Positions 1 through 9,320 are shown, counted from the first letter of the stretch. The stretch is 44,431 nucleotides of DNA from CALCKU01 sp964607445 (GCA_964607445.1 CAZSKN010000021.1:1-44431); one strand, 5' to 3'. Made by a program: numbers and translations. Notes: a model not told the origin generated them from the letters alone.

Positions 1-28
1 CACGACTATAGGCATATCAGGATAGAAT

Positions 29-1780
29 ATGGCAAACGCTTTAAATTTCATCAAACGTGCGACCCTTATGGGAGGCCTGATCATGCTGTCAGCGTGTAGT
101 GGGACAAAAGAATCCCCGAGTCCGGACGCTATTGTTCAGACCGCATTTGGAAAAATTCAAGGGGTTACAACTGAAACCGACGGCATTTTTAATTTCAAGG
201 GCCTGCCCTATGCCCAACCTCCAACTGGGGATCTGCGTTGGCGCGCCCCCAAAGCGCCATTGCCTTGGTCCGGAATACATGTTGCCGATAGTTACGCCCC
301 GATATGTATGCAACCCCGCGATACGGAAGACGGATTTTTTGACCGCATTATCGACGGGCACGGTCTGGGAGTTATCAAACGTTTTTTGATTAAACGCGTT
401 GTGGCCGCACTCCCTTTACAAGAGATGTCAGAGGCATGTCTGGCGCTTAATATTCGCACAGCGCACATTGGTAAGTCGGAAAAAGCCCCCGTTATGGTCT
501 GGATACATGGTGGAGGCCATCAATTTGGTTCCAGCGATTATAATTATTATCAGTCCAATGGTTTGGTTGAAAAAGGGGTTGTGCTTGTCACCATAAATTA
601 CCGTCTTGGCGTGATGGGCTATATGGCCCACCCTGCCCTATCGGCAGATGACCCGAACGGCGTGTCGGGTAATTACGGCACACTTGACCAGATCGCTGCG
701 CTTAAATGGATTCGCGATAATATTCAGGCCTTTGGTGGCGACCCCGAAAATGTAACGATATTCGGGGAAAGCGCGGGCGGCTGGTCGATCACAGAATTAA
801 TGGCCAGCCCGAAAGCAAAAGGCCTGTTTCACAAAGCCATCGGGCAGAGCGGCGCCTCGACATACCATCTTGGGCAAATGCAGGGTAATCCGCTGGGATG
901 GGTGAGCGGCTATGAGGTCGGGCAACAGGTCACAGAGGCCTTGGGTCTGCAAAATCCGACGGCGCAAGATATGCGCGCTTTATCCGCCGAAAACATACAA
1001 GCCGTGATCACAGAAAAAATGGGAGACGGTTTTCATCACAATCGCGATGGATATGTATTTCCGCAAAATGTTGGCCATAGTTTTCAAGATGGGCACTATA
1101 ATGCCGTGCCCACCTTATTTGGATATAATACGGATGAAGGTACATTGTTTTTTGAAGATGACCCGCAACCGAGTGTCTGGATTGAAGACTTTCCACCTCA
1201 AGGGAAATCCGAACAATTATTGGCGCTGTCCGAACATTATCCAACACAGGCCAAAACCCTGACCGAGCTTTATAATTTGGAGGGCGACTTTTTAAATGCC
1301 GGTACGCAATTTATGGGAGATGAAATTTTCGGCGTGAATGTTCGTTATGTCACCCAGATAAATGAAGATCAGGGTCAACCGGCCTATATTTACACATTTG
1401 GTCGCGTTCCCCCCAGCGCCAAACAAACGCTCGGAGCCTTTCACGCGGCCGAAATTCCATTTGTGTTTCGTTCGCATGAAAAAGTGTTGGGGTCTTCTGA
1501 GGATGATATAAAACTTACAGAGCTTATGACATCCTATTGGACGAATTTTGCAAAATATGGAAATCCCAATGCAGAAAACCTGCCGAACTGGCCGCTTTAT
1601 AATGGGGAAAACTGGATGCAATTTGGTGGCAATAATGATGTAAAAACACAGGTCGTGACACAGTTTCGCAAAGACAAATTAGATGCTTTACAAGACGGGT
1701 TATTGAAAAAACTCGATGACCTAAGAGCCGCTAGCTCTCTTCAAAACTCACCAGAGACTGGCGCGTCCGGTTTACAATAA
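29..1780 (+). CDS. Type-B carboxylesterase, predicted lipoprotein
   Basis: A 583-residue alpha/beta hydrolase of the carboxylesterase type B (para-nitrobenzyl esterase) family, expected to hydrolyse ester substrates at the cell envelope. The N-terminus is a lipoprotein signal with lipobox LSAC (Cys23). The oxyanion-hole motif HGGG lies near residue 163, the nucleophile elbow is GESAGG with Ser248, the acid is probably the Glu in NTDEGTLFF, and the base is the His in GAFHAAEIPFVF. Full length for the family. Its last 50 bases overlap the end of the convergent nitrilase gene. The start is the first ATG in the window; only 28 upstream bases are visible and no strong Shine-Dalgarno is present. 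Substrate unknown. Confidence 0.93.
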   Translation: MANALNFIKRATLMGGLIMLSACSGTKESPSPDAIVQTAFGKIQGVTTETDGIFNFKGLPYAQPPTGDLRWRAPKAPLPWSGIHVADSYAPICMQPRDTEDGFFDRIIDGHGLGVIKRFLIKRVVAALPLQEMSEACLALNIRTAHIGKSEKAPVMVWIHGGGHQFGSSDYNYYQSNGLVEKGVVLVTINYRLGVMGYMAHPALSADDPNGVSGNYGTLDQIAALKWIRDNIQAFGGDPENVTIFGESAGGWSITELMASPKAKGLFHKAIGQSGASTYHLGQMQGNPLGWVSGYEVGQQVTEALGLQNPTAQDMRALSAENIQAVITEKMGDGFHHNRDGYVFPQNVGHSFQDGHYNAVPTLFGYNTDEGTLFFEDDPQPSVWIEDFPPQGKSEQLLALSEHYPTQAKTLTELYNLEGDFLNAGTQFMGDEIFGVNVRYVTQINEDQGQPAYIYTFGRVPPSAKQTLGAFHAAEIPFVFRSHEKVLGSSEDDIKLTELMTSYWTNFAKYGNPNAENLPNWPLYNGENWMQFGGNNDVKTQVVTQFRKDKLDALQDGLLKKLDDLRAASSLQNSPETGASGLQ

Positions 1781-2678
1781 GGCGGGTTACATCAGGGCGG
1801 GAATAATGCCCGCTCGGGTCAAAGTTTTGTCGTTCACGCCGCACAAAGGCCGGGTCCAATGTGCAGTAGCGTATCTCCTCTTGTGCTATGATCGGCGGCA
1901 ATAGCCATGTCCCGTCGGGATTAGAGACACAAGAGCCGCCATTGGCGGGCATGTCTCCGAGATTATCACGGATATACTGTGCAAATGGTGTCCCATCACC
2001 GACGTCTTCAGGGCGCATGATCGCCGATATAGAGACGCAATAGCTTCGCCCTTCTTTGGCTAGAACGCGTGTCAAATCTTCTGTATTGCGCGCATTGCCG
2101 GGCCAGCAGGCAATGTGTAAATCTTCGCCTTGGGCGTAAAGTGCCGCGCGAGACAGCGGCATCCAGTTTTCCCAGCAATTTAATCCACCCACAGTAAAGT
2201 CACCTAATTTATGAGTTACCAAACCCGCCCCGTCACCCGATGACCAAACAAGTCGTTCTTCATATGTCGGTTGTAATTTTCGGTGAACCGACCCTATCGT
2301 CCCCGTCTTGTCAATATACACATATGAACAATAAAGCGAATGTCCACTCCGATCACCGGCCCGTTCTACGATCCCGATATAGGCAGCCATATTCGCCGCC
2401 CTCAACGCCGCACATACGCCGTCCAAATGTCCGGCCTCAATCGTAATCGCTTGGTCAGAATAATGAGCAAAAATCTGTTTTTGCATTTCCGAATTAAACA
2501 TTGCGCCACCCGTACCCTCAAGCCAGAACGGATATCCCGGCACAAACCCTTCGCTAAAGACGATCAAATCCGCATCTTGTTTCGCGGCCGCTTTAATGGT
2601 CTGGATAATTTTTTCTAACCCGCCAACGCGCGATAACCATACCGGGCTTAATTGCGGCAGAGCAAGTTTTAACGACAT
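1731..2678 (-). CDS. Nitrilase / carbon-nitrogen hydrolase
   Basis: A 315-residue member of the nitrilase superfamily, which hydrolyses nitriles (or amides) to acids. All three catalytic residues are visible: Glu43 (FSEGF), Lys134 (HRKLQPTYEER) and Cys168 (GGLNCWENWMP). The Cys-Trp-Glu context is that of true nitrilases rather than amidases, so nitrile-to-acid conversion is the best guess. No signal peptide, so cytoplasmic. AGGA sits a few bases upstream of the ATG. It lies 32 bases downstream of the epimerase gene on the same strand, so the two may be cotranscribed, although no pathway link is obvious. The 3' end overlaps the esterase gene antisense by 50 bases. Confidence 0.93.
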   Translation of the reverse strand: MSLKLALPQLSPVWLSRVGGLEKIIQTIKAAAKQDADLIVFSEGFVPGYPFWLEGTGGAMFNSEMQKQIFAHYSDQAITIEAGHLDGVCAALRAANMAAYIGIVERAGDRSGHSLYCSYVYIDKTGTIGSVHRKLQPTYEERLVWSSGDGAGLVTHKLGDFTVGGLNCWENWMPLSRAALYAQGEDLHIACWPGNARNTEDLTRVLAKEGRSYCVSISAIMRPEDVGDGTPFAQYIRDNLGDMPANGGSCVSNPDGTWLLPPIIAQEEIRYCTLDPAFVRRERQNFDPSGHYSRPDVTRLIVNRTRQSLVSFEES

Positions 2679-2710
2679 ATCGGCTTCCTGTTATAAACGG
2701 TCAATCCCGA

Positions 2711-3733
2711 TTAAACCTTATAATGCTCCCGATACCAAGCCACAAATTCCGCAATCCCCTGCGCCGGAGCTATACGGGGTTGAAACCCTGTCAGTGTTTT
2801 TAAAAGGTCAGCATTAGCCCAGGTGGTCGGGACATCCCCCATCTGCATATCCATATAATTACGTTTAGCTTTTATCCCAAGCGCATCTTCTAGTGCAGAA
2901 ATAAAATCCAGTAATTGCATCGGCTCAGAACGACCAATATTGACAATTCTATGCGGCGCCACAGGACTAAGCGTATCTTGCGTTGACACCGGGGCTCCCC
3001 GTTCGGGAACGTTCTCGATAAGTTTACAAACCGCCCTTACAAGGTCGTCAATATAAGTAAAATCTCGCGACATGTTCCCATTATTATAAATATCGATCGC
3101 ACGTCCCTCCAGGATCGATTTGGTGAATTTAAAATAAGCCATATCAGGGCGTCCCCACGGGCCGTAAACTGTAAAAAACCGAAATATCGTCGTCGGAATA
3201 TTCCAAAGGTGGGCGTAGCTATGGGCCAGTAATTCCCCCGATTTTTTTGTCGCAGCATAGACCGTTAAGGGCGCATCTGTTCTATCCGTTTCTTGGAAAG
3301 GAATTTTTTCATTGGCGCCGTATATGCTGGATGTCGAGCCTAATAATAAATGCGATATACCTTGTTTCTTTGCCGCTTCGAGGACATTAAAAGTCCCGAC
3401 AATATTACCATCAATATAGACTCGCGGATTTTCCAAACTATAACGCACACCGGCCTGTGCCGCGAGATGAATAATGATATCCGGCTTAAACTCTGTCACG
3501 GACTTTTCAAACACCTGCGCGTCTTCTAATAATCCGATAGTGGTCGAAAACCTTGGTGCCTGTAACAAAATATCATGTCGGGCCTGTTTCAAAGCCACAT
3601 CATAATAATCTGTCAAGCCGTCATACCCTCGGACATACGCCCCTGTGTCGAGCAAATGCTTTGCTAGGTGAAAGCCAATAAAACCGGCTGTCCCCGTGAT
3701 AAAAATACGAGGCCTTGGCATATCGTCTGACAT
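2711..3733 (-). CDS. NAD-dependent epimerase, UDP-glucuronate 4-epimerase-like
   Basis: A 340-residue extended short-chain dehydrogenase/epimerase. It has an N-terminal NAD-binding GTAGFIG at residues 14-20, AAQAGVRYSLENP after the third strand, and the catalytic Tyr159-xxx-Lys163 pair (YAATK). The motifs YDGLTDYYD and FTVYGPWGRPDMA are typical of UDP-glucuronate 4-epimerases, which give UDP-galacturonate for capsule or exopolysaccharide. AAGGA precedes the ATG at good distance. It probably supplies a uronic-acid precursor to the polysaccharide genes further right, although it is about 9 kb from them. Substrate is assigned by family resemblance only; UDP-glucose 4-epimerase activity is the alternative. 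Confidence 0.88.
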   Translation of the reverse strand: MSDDMPRPRIFITGTAGFIGFHLAKHLLDTGAYVRGYDGLTDYYDVALKQARHDILLQAPRFSTTIGLLEDAQVFEKSVTEFKPDIIIHLAAQAGVRYSLENPRVYIDGNIVGTFNVLEAAKKQGISHLLLGSTSSIYGANEKIPFQETDRTDAPLTVYAATKKSGELLAHSYAHLWNIPTTIFRFFTVYGPWGRPDMAYFKFTKSILEGRAIDIYNNGNMSRDFTYIDDLVRAVCKLIENVPERGAPVSTQDTLSPVAPHRIVNIGRSEPMQLLDFISALEDALGIKAKRNYMDMQMGDVPTTWANADLLKTLTGFQPRIAPAQGIAEFVAWYREHYKV

Positions 3734-3944
3734 GTTTTATCCTTAATTCCTAACATCGCCGCCCGATCATAGACCCTAACATGGATTGATCCCTAAATGA
3801 ATGGGCTTCCTGATACATTGGCCCCGTGATCATTGACACGGCACAATAGTCACCCCGAAGACAAGGCCGCACCATGGCGCAAATTTCACACCTCCATACC
3901 GGACAAAAGCGGAAAATCCTATTAAAAGCGACACGCTAATCTGT

Positions 3945-4901
3945 TTAAAATTGTTCGGCCCAATGACGAATATATTCAGGTGAATATAAGGAGCTTTCAT
4001 AGCTGGCTTCAAGCTCCGGCACTAAGGCAGTCCAGAGTTCAAATGCAGTATCCAGAGATGATGACCGACGAGGGTCTGCATCACTATCGAGTAATAATCC
4101 CAAAGATTTCAAACCTTGCATAAGTTTTGGAGATTGCGGAAACCGGTCATATAGCTCCCCGAGTTCATGGCGTAAGCCTGCAATCATAAAATTATGTTCA
4201 GACAGGCTATAATCGGCCGCTCGCAAAGCGTTGAACCCATCTGAGATTAGAGACAGGCTATAGGCCAAAAGCGCTTCATTCTTAAGGGTCATGACATCAG
4301 ATTGAGGGCCGCTACACTTTTGATTATCCAAGGCCCGCAAATAAGACTGTAATCCGGCGAAGACCCCGCTATCGGGGGTCGCGCCTGTAAACTCTTTGGT
4401 GATTAAACGTAGAACAAAATCATCCAGATCGGGAAGCGCGGGATCATAATTTACGCCCCTTAGATCATCTGACAATGACGGAATAGGCGTCGGGTTGAAT
4501 ACCTCATCACCGAGGACATCGCTAAAATGAAAATTTGTAACATCTGCCGTTCCCGGTTCAGACGAAAGCCCTATAATAAAAAAATGGGGGTTCTTCTGCC
4601 CTTGGCTGTGGCACGCATTACACGTTAACCCCCGTCTCGTGGCTTGCCCACCCAGTAAAAAGGGTGAACGAAACGCTGTCCGTCCCAATATAATTTGCGG
4701 ATTTTTCAGATCTTCGGGCGATAGGCATTCCGCCGGAGCCTGAGCAAGAACCGCTACAGGATCAATATCGGGCTTAATCCACTTGAGAAATTTAGGGGGA
4801 GATACATCTTGTACCCTGTCCGCGCGGGGCGAACAGGCTACAAGAGACGGAAGCCATAAGCTAAAAAAGAAGACGACTAGGGTAAGGCGTTTACAATCCA
4901 T
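3945..4901 (-). CDS. Mono-haem cytochrome c lipoprotein, CCP/MauG-related
   Basis: A 318-residue protein with a lipoprotein signal (lipobox LVAC, Cys23) and a single haem-attachment motif CNACH. The surroundings (GRTAFRSPFLLGG before the haem site, TPIPSLSDDLRGVNYD after it) resemble one half of the di-haem cytochrome c peroxidase/MauG family. Only one CxxCH is present, so this is not a complete two-haem enzyme. The C-terminal third is helical and unrecognised. It should be periplasmic and lipid-anchored, acting in electron transfer or oxidation. The start overlaps the end of the upstream TPR gene by 25 bases, which suggests translational coupling and a shared function. Exact role unknown. 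Confidence 0.75.
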   Translation of the reverse strand: MDCKRLTLVVFFFSLWLPSLVACSPRADRVQDVSPPKFLKWIKPDIDPVAVLAQAPAECLSPEDLKNPQIILGRTAFRSPFLLGGQATRRGLTCNACHSQGQKNPHFFIIGLSSEPGTADVTNFHFSDVLGDEVFNPTPIPSLSDDLRGVNYDPALPDLDDFVLRLITKEFTGATPDSGVFAGLQSYLRALDNQKCSGPQSDVMTLKNEALLAYSLSLISDGFNALRAADYSLSEHNFMIAGLRHELGELYDRFPQSPKLMQGLKSLGLLLDSDADPRRSSSLDTAFELWTALVPELEASYESSLYSPEYIRHWAEQF

Positions 4902-5800
4902 CCGCGAAGCTCATCTTCTTCAATACATCCAAAACTACAAATCGTTTCAAGTTTGGCCAGCTGGGTTTTCGCCAGATCCATTTCGCCTGTTTCAACATAT
5001 AGCTCACCTAGATATTCATTGGCCCCTTTATGATTGGGATCAACATTTAAAGCCATAGCATAATATGTTTTTGCCACATCATAATTTCCCAATTTACGCT
5101 GGGTATAGCCCATATATGTCGTGATATCTGGGTGCGGCCCTGCCGCGGCCTGTGTTAAAGCCAGATCATTAAAGGCCGTCTGATATTCCCCGCGATTAAT
5201 CAGGCTCACGGCTGCATAATATTGACGGTCAAGCGTTTCCGCACCAAAGGGTGATAAATATGATGTCTTGGTCACACCGCCATTTAGGGCGGTCTGGATA
5301 TTGGTAATTGCGGTTTGAATACGGCCTGAATTGGCACATCCATTACACGCCTGAGCCTCTGCGTTTAGCTTGGCCATGACCTCTTGTGCTTTCTCCGTCT
5401 TACCGATCTTGGCATAAGCTGCGCCAAGCTGCCCATGCGCTTCAAACAGATCGGGCATGTAACGTGCTGCGTTTTTAAAATAGCGCACAGAACTTTTATT
5501 TTTGCCTTGTCCGCTTTTTGCAAGACCCATGTAATAATTGGCACTGGCATTACGTTTCGTCGCTTTTAAAACCCGACCAAACATACGATCGGCTTTCTTA
5601 AATTCATTACTGCGTAAAAAATCAAGTCCGGATTGATAGTCTTGCACCGGATTATAAATTTTTTGCGGAACGCCATTACCCGATGATAAGCCGGCCCCGG
5701 CACCGCCGCCACTTCCACTGGCCAAAGCAGAAGACGCAGACATCACGCCAATTGTCGCCATTAGAATAGTTACAGATTTTATTGAGTGTGATAGATGCAT
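4877..5800 (-). CDS. Secreted TPR-repeat protein
   Basis: A 307-residue protein with a cleavable Sec signal peptide (cleavage likely after ALA near residue 27), then a Gly-rich stretch and several tetratricopeptide-like repeats across about residues 50-300, for example segments ending in SANYYMGLAKSGQGK and ITTYMGYTQRKLGNYDVAK. TPR proteins are protein-interaction scaffolds; here it would act in the periplasm. AGGAGA lies five bases before the ATG. It is the first gene of a two-gene unit with the overlapping cytochrome c lipoprotein, so it may hold or deliver partners to that cytochrome. Cysteine pairs near residue 155 (CNGC) and residue 290 (CSFGC) could form disulfides; neither is a haem motif. 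Confidence 0.82.
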   Translation of the reverse strand: MHLSHSIKSVTILMATIGVMSASSALASGSGGGAGAGLSSGNGVPQKIYNPVQDYQSGLDFLRSNEFKKADRMFGRVLKATKRNASANYYMGLAKSGQGKNKSSVRYFKNAARYMPDLFEAHGQLGAAYAKIGKTEKAQEVMAKLNAEAQACNGCANSGRIQTAITNIQTALNGGVTKTSYLSPFGAETLDRQYYAAVSLINRGEYQTAFNDLALTQAAAGPHPDITTYMGYTQRKLGNYDVAKTYYAMALNVDPNHKGANEYLGELYVETGEMDLAKTQLAKLETICSFGCIEEDELRGWIVNALP

Positions 5801-5950
5801 TATTCTCTCCTGAGTTATTTATCCCTCCATTAACCCTAAGGCGCATGTTGGCCGCCTTCAAAACAAGCGATTTCACATTGTTGTTACCCCAAAACCTGTT
5901 AGTGTCAGATAGGAAAATAATACCGGGTAAAAAACTATAAGGCAATGTTG

Positions 5951-6568
5951 ATGAGTTTTTATGAGCGTCATATTTTACCCCGCCTGCTCGACAAAGCCTG
6001 CAGCGTATCTCCGATTTCCAAACAACGCGAAAAAATTGTGCCATTTGCGCAGGGCGTGGTTTTAGAAATCGGGATCGGGTCGGGATTAAATTTACCCTTT
6101 TATAATCCGGATAGGGTCCATAAAATCATCGGTGTCGACCCGGATGAACATATTTGGAAACGCAGTGCAAAGCGCCGAAAAGCGTGTCCCATCGATATAG
6201 AGCGTATTGGCTTGTCAGGAGAAGACATACCCCTTGCAACCAACACAGCCGACAGTGTCGTTGTCACCTATTCGCTTTGCACAATTCCTGATCCCGTCAA
6301 AGCCTTGAAAGAAATGACGCGCATTCTTAAACCGGGTGGCGAAATTTTATTCTCGGAACACGGTAAAGCCCCTGATACCCCTATCCAATACTGGCAAAAC
6401 AAAATAGACCCATATTGGAAAAAGATCGCGGGCGGCTGTCATAGTGGACGCGACATCCCCGATCTGTTTAGACGTGCTGGGCTGAAATTTGAGCATTTGG
6501 ACGCCATGTATATTCCGGGTCCAAAAATATTAGGGTATAATTACTGGGGCGCAGCCACAGCCAATTAG
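5951..6568 (+). CDS. Class I SAM-dependent methyltransferase
   Basis: A Rossmann-fold methyltransferase of about 205 residues. Motif I is VLEIGIGSGLN near residue 35, the acidic residue that binds the ribose follows in IGVDPDEH, and motif IV lies in VVVTYSLCTIPD, followed by MTRILKPGGEILFSEH. This order is that of the Methyltransf_11/UbiE-like group; the substrate cannot be deduced. AAGG is eight bases before the second ATG but only two before the first (5945), so 5951 is the likelier start. It is divergent from the TPR gene across a 0.14 kb gap. The downstream gene is convergent, so it is probably monocistronic. Confidence 0.85.
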   Translation: MSFYERHILPRLLDKACSVSPISKQREKIVPFAQGVVLEIGIGSGLNLPFYNPDRVHKIIGVDPDEHIWKRSAKRRKACPIDIERIGLSGEDIPLATNTADSVVVTYSLCTIPDPVKALKEMTRILKPGGEILFSEHGKAPDTPIQYWQNKIDPYWKKIAGGCHSGRDIPDLFRRAGLKFEHLDAMYIPGPKILGYNYWGAATAN

Positions 6569-6815
6569 ACACCGGTTCCGGACGCATCAACCGATCACAA
6601 TCCTAAATCAGGCAAAATGTTTCATGCCTTAACCGCGTCTGCCACCTGAGGATGGAATGCCAGAAATAGGGATGCCGAAAAATGCGCGTTTGGTCATGCG
6701 GATCAAACGGCCCTTATCCTACCCCCTTCTGCCCTATTTATCGGATAGCGGCTTACCCTTGGGGTCACTGTAGAAATTTTATCCCGCAAAGGCGAAAAGG
6801 TCGGTTATTGCACGT

Positions 6816-7652
6816 TCAAGACCCGGAGTTTATTTTTGGCAAATCCGCAAATTTTCCAAGCCGTTTCTCACGCGCGGCTTGCATAGCTTCCTGCATTTCA
6901 GACGGGATCAACATTGACATATTCCAAACCGCAATATTATCCAGCGCGTCGGCTGTGCTATGATCTCGTCCATAGGTAATCGCACGCTTACAGCCATAGA
7001 CCGCCAATGGAGGTTTTTGCGAGATCTCCCCGGCCACTGCCATAACAGCCTCCATCATGGTTGTGTGATCCGTATAAACATCATTGTAAAGCCCGCGCAT
7101 TTTACATTCGTCCGCGTGCATTTTACGGCCTGTAAAGGCGAGTTCTCGTACGACACCTTCGGGCATCAGGTTCAATATGCGCGGAAACGTGCCGACATCT
7201 GCCGTCATGCCAACATTGATTTCATATATGGTGATAAAACTATCTTGCGTCCCATACCGCATGTCGCAGGCCGTCATTAAATCAACAGCACCGCCATAGG
7301 CTCCGCCTTGAACAGCGCAAAGCACAGGGATACGACAGGTTTCTAACGCGGTGAAACTCTCTTGCAATCGCTTGGCGGTATGCAAAAATTCGACCCCGTA
7401 TTGCGGGTTGTTTTTATCGCCACTGCCAGCGACATCCGACCCAAACATAGAAATATCAATCCCGGCAGAAAACACGGGCCCCGTAGAAGACATGACAATC
7501 ACACGGGCTTTGGCATTTTCGTCAATATCGCGAATAATCTCGGGGAGTTCAGCCCAGAACGCCCGACTCATCGCATTTCTTTTTTCGGGTCTTGATAAAA
7601 CAATATGGGCGATATTGTTTTCAATCGTCACGTCGAAACATGTGTAAGCCAT
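6816..7652 (-). CDS. Enoyl-CoA hydratase/isomerase family, dienoyl-CoA isomerase-like
   Basis: A 278-residue crotonase-fold protein. The oxyanion-hole region is SAGIDISMF (about 62-70) and QGGAYGGAVDL (about 115-125). Three acidic residues, Asp124, Glu144 and Asp152 (the last two in YEINVGMTADVG), line up with the catalytic acids of mammalian delta3,5-delta2,4-dienoyl-CoA isomerase. That points to isomerisation of dienoyl-CoAs in unsaturated fatty-acid breakdown rather than simple hydration. It is the last gene of a three-gene operon with DUF1330 and DUF2855 proteins (14-base gap upstream), facing a PadR regulator. No targeting signal. Confidence 0.88.
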   Translation of the reverse strand: MAYTCFDVTIENNIAHIVLSRPEKRNAMSRAFWAELPEIIRDIDENAKARVIVMSSTGPVFSAGIDISMFGSDVAGSGDKNNPQYGVEFLHTAKRLQESFTALETCRIPVLCAVQGGAYGGAVDLMTACDMRYGTQDSFITIYEINVGMTADVGTFPRILNLMPEGVVRELAFTGRKMHADECKMRGLYNDVYTDHTTMMEAVMAVAGEISQKPPLAVYGCKRAITYGRDHSTADALDNIAVWNMSMLIPSEMQEAMQAAREKRLGKFADLPKINSGS

Positions 7653-7666
7653 ACAAATTCTCTCGT

Positions 7667-8752
7667 TTACACTTTAAATAAATAACCTTGTGACGGATTG
7701 GCCGCCCCATCTAAAAAAGCTTTATAGCTTTCTAGAAATCCCTCCACGCGCTTGGGCTCTGTCACGGTCAGCCAATGCGCGGCGCTATCACAAAACGGGC
7801 GCCACCGCGCCGCCAACTTTTGGGCAAATCCAGCAGCCCCCCAATCCTTATAACGCTGCTTGGCCCGGTCGGGCGCAAAGAACATAATAGGCGGCGCCCC
7901 TAATTTTGCTTTTTGTAGCGGACGGCCTTGCCAATGGGATTTTCCGACCATGCAATTATAAACAATATTATTGTCAAAGTGGTCGTAAACGCTGGCGGTC
8001 ACATGACCGTTTCCCGCCATATCTACAATCACGGTTTTTATATCCGGATTGAAATGCGTGAAGCTATCATAAGATTGCAGATCATCGTAAAATCCGGTCG
8101 CCCTGACAAATTCCAAATTCGGCTCGGATGTCATCCCCGCCACACGAATACGGCCCGTTTGCTTTAGGCAAAATGCCGTTCCCAAGGCCGTTTTTGACGA
8201 GGCTGATAATAATAAAACCTGTTCCGCGCCAAAGAAATCTTCATCCGATAGAAAATCGTCAATTAAAAAACTCGTCGTAAAAAGAGGACGTAAAACGGGG
8301 TGTAAATTCCGGTGGGTCGCAAATGAAGGATCGCGGTCTATAAAACTATATCCATTATAAACAGGATGTAAGGCAAGCCGGTGAGCCGTCCCGTCCTGAA
8401 ATCCGTGCTCCCCGACTTTGACAGGTTTCATATCCAAACGATCCGCCACAGGGAAAAATCCGTAAATCTCGGCCCCCACATCCACGCCATCACAATTTGA
8501 AGCCAAGACATGCGCATAGCCCCAAACCGGCATGCGCCCAAACCCTGCCATATCTATACCATAATGTTGCGGCTCAAAATATTGCCAATAGCCAATGTGA
8601 TCACCCGTGACCATATAGGTAATATTATTGGCTGTGAGCGCCCAAGGCCCGATTTCCACTCGAATATAGCCGTCAGCAAGCGACCCGTCCTCAATATTCA
8701 CAAGGGCGACATCTGCAAAATCCTGCCGGTTTACAAGTAGAGTTTTCGCCAT
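7667..8752 (-). CDS. DUF2855 family protein
   Basis: A 361-residue cytoplasmic protein of the DUF2855 family, recognised from its overall pattern: an N-terminal EIGPWALTANNITYMVTGD region, a PVWGYAHVLAS segment, and a C-terminal reductase-like half with LLLSASSKTALGTA. The fold resembles the medium-chain dehydrogenase/reductase group, but the usual glycine-rich cofactor loop is altered, and no reaction is established for the family as far as I know. It sits 8 bases downstream of the DUF1330 gene and 14 bases upstream of the crotonase gene, so the three are almost certainly cotranscribed. That context suggests a carbonyl or acyl-CoA modifying role; this is inference. Confidence 0.85.
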   Translation of the reverse strand: MAKTLLVNRQDFADVALVNIEDGSLADGYIRVEIGPWALTANNITYMVTGDHIGYWQYFEPQHYGIDMAGFGRMPVWGYAHVLASNCDGVDVGAEIYGFFPVADRLDMKPVKVGEHGFQDGTAHRLALHPVYNGYSFIDRDPSFATHRNLHPVLRPLFTTSFLIDDFLSDEDFFGAEQVLLLSASSKTALGTAFCLKQTGRIRVAGMTSEPNLEFVRATGFYDDLQSYDSFTHFNPDIKTVIVDMAGNGHVTASVYDHFDNNIVYNCMVGKSHWQGRPLQKAKLGAPPIMFFAPDRAKQRYKDWGAAGFAQKLAARWRPFCDSAAHWLTVTEPKRVEGFLESYKAFLDGAANPSQGYLFKV

Positions 8753-8760
8753 ATCGATCT

Positions 8761-9180
8761 CTAGAATACGCCCCCACCACTACAGGACACTAAAAGCTGT
8801 CCGTCTAGGCCCGCCCGGCGGTGTTTATGAATTTCACGATAGGCTTCAGATGAAACCATATTTAACATCGTCTGCGCATCCGGATATTTGACAATCGCAA
8901 CCGCATCCCACGCGCCCTCACCCTGACCAATCATAAAACAATTTGCGGCCCCACCAAAAATTGTCTCGGTTTCGACACCGGCCTCGCGCAACATTTTACC
9001 AAAGGCTTTAGCATAGCGGCCATAGGCTTCTTTGCCACTGATATCTTCACCACTCTTATATGTCGCCTTGGCTTTAAACTTTAAAAGGTTGAGCATATAG
9101 ACAGGCTCTCCGGCCTTGTCTTGACCCAGAAAATTTTTAATTTGTTCCGGGCTTGGATCCATTGCGTTAAGTATTGCCAT
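8761..9180 (-). CDS. DUF1330 family protein
   Basis: A 139-residue protein with the ferredoxin-like alpha/beta pattern of DUF1330: EPVYMLNLLKFKAKA near residues 25-40, YGRYAKAFGKML in the middle, and WDAVAIVKYPDAQTMLNMVSSEAYREI toward the C-terminus. These small dimeric proteins have no firmly assigned function. It is the first gene of the operon that continues into DUF2855 and the crotonase, and its promoter must lie in the 0.2 kb region shared with the divergent padR-type gene, so it is a likely target of that regulator. Confidence 0.85.
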   Translation of the reverse strand: MAILNAMDPSPEQIKNFLGQDKAGEPVYMLNLLKFKAKATYKSGEDISGKEAYGRYAKAFGKMLREAGVETETIFGGAANCFMIGQGEGAWDAVAIVKYPDAQTMLNMVSSEAYREIHKHRRAGLDGQLLVSCSGGGVF

Positions 9181-9320
9181 AATATGTCTTTCTATTTACG
9201 CGATCTGACCTGTGACCGAAGGTGGCAACGATCCGGACCCTGAATTTGCATGATATAAATTTTCTGGGTTCCCAACCGCATTTTAACTTGCAAATTCACG
9301 CAAAATCCAGTGATCTGTCT

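Noticed and set aside
3824..3841. CCGTG-N8-CACGG inverted repeat downstream of the cytochrome gene, considered as a terminator
   Set aside because: It has only five pairs and no T-run on the minus strand. It may be chance.
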